22,022 nt of DNA, taken from contig JAVBJN010000117.1 in the NCBI GenBank assembly GCA_031546985.1, forward strand, positions 1 through 22,022, read 5' to 3'. This document shows, in pieces, positions 21,802 to 22,022 of this stretch. The DNA is from JAVBJN01 sp031546985 (GTDB lineage Bacteria; Bacteroidota; Bacteroidia; Chitinophagales; Chitinophagaceae). The stretch's first letter is position 1, and every line of letters starts with the position of its first letter. Under the pieces are notes generated by a model. That model made no database searches. It was not told the origin of the DNA and worked only from the letters and a program-made list of their open reading frames with translations. Position numbers and translations under genes: made by a program.

Positions 21802-22022
21802 ATGAAAAGAATACTTTTTGCTCTGACCCTTGTAGCCGCATCCGTAAACACATTTGCCCAACAAGCCGCAGGTTATTTTGCAGTACCGGCCACCAGCCGC
21901 AACGCTGGTTTCTCAGGCGATGGTAACTTCAACGTAGTATCTTTCGATGATATGATCTCTGGCGGCGGCGACATAAAAGGCCGTATCGCGGTAAATGGTA
22001 ACCTTAGCTTTAGCGGCGGTAT
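21802..22022 (+). CDS. Choice-of-anchor A family protein (5' part, cut by window end)
   Basis: The first 73 codons are visible. The signal peptide MKRILFALTLVAASVNTFAQ is followed by the start of a choice-of-anchor A domain: FNVVSFDDMISGGGDIKGR then IAVNGNLSFSGG, which matches the family pattern FNV-x-x-x-x-D-x-x-x-x-x-x-D-x-x-GR-x-AV-x-GN-x-S-F. Such proteins are secreted or surface-attached, often with a C-terminal anchor; in this phylum a T9SS tail would be expected beyond the window. The function is unknown. It lies downstream of another T9SS cargo gene but behind a strong terminator and its own promoter. Confidence 0.75.
   Translation, partial: MKRILFALTLVAASVNTFAQQAAGYFAVPATSRNAGFSGDGNFNVVSFDDMISGGGDIKGRIAVNGNLSFSGG

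Overview
The window looks like a chromosomal segment of a Bacteroidota bacterium, most plausibly order Chitinophagales. Three things point there. Several genes have a TAnnTTTG-type -7 promoter element and no strong Shine-Dalgarno. Secreted proteins end in type IX secretion (T9SS) type A sorting domains. Several families are typical of the phylum: IPExxxVDY, DUF3078, DUF6089-like, DUF5522 and choice-of-anchor V/A. The genus cannot be fixed from the sequence alone. I found no rRNA, tRNA, CRISPR array, prophage, transposase or plasmid gene.

Layout. 1-426 holds two tandem 211-bp copies of a composite palindromic repeat. 427-2367 (minus) is a tight, partly overlapping operon: trmB, DUF5522, alkyltransferase-like protein, IPExxxVDY protein, short pterin dehydratase. 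2485-3333 is a T9SS-secreted choice-of-anchor V protein with a CxxCH motif. Then come frr (3460-4023) and a sterol-desaturase-type di-iron hydroxylase (4058-5008), whose 3' end overlaps a convergent EamA transporter (4955-5845, minus). Next are a PPK2 polyphosphate kinase, mscL, a DUF3078 outer-membrane protein and scpA. A Tat-type flavin amine oxidase (9417-10778) converges on glnS (10841-12508, minus) across a bidirectional terminator.

12687-14655 is a compact three-gene unit: a stand-alone B12-binding acyl-CoA mutase subunit, a small outer-membrane beta-barrel and an enoyl-CoA hydratase. After it lie a palindromic repeat, cardiolipin synthase (minus), a DUF6089-like barrel, dxs, a 469-aa T9SS cargo protein, a gene-poor stretch of about 0.6 kb, and the 5' end of a choice-of-anchor A protein cut by the window edge.

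How the parts fit. Most genes are core housekeeping: tRNA modification and charging, ribosome recycling, chromosome condensation, isoprenoid and cardiolipin synthesis, osmotic release. They are interleaved with surface or secreted proteins of unknown function. I see no clear-cut novel defence or mobile system. The points most worth a second look are the B12-subunit/barrel/hydratase operon, the nested trmB-DUF5522-ATL overlaps, the repeat family, and two promoter elements directly abutting terminator stems.
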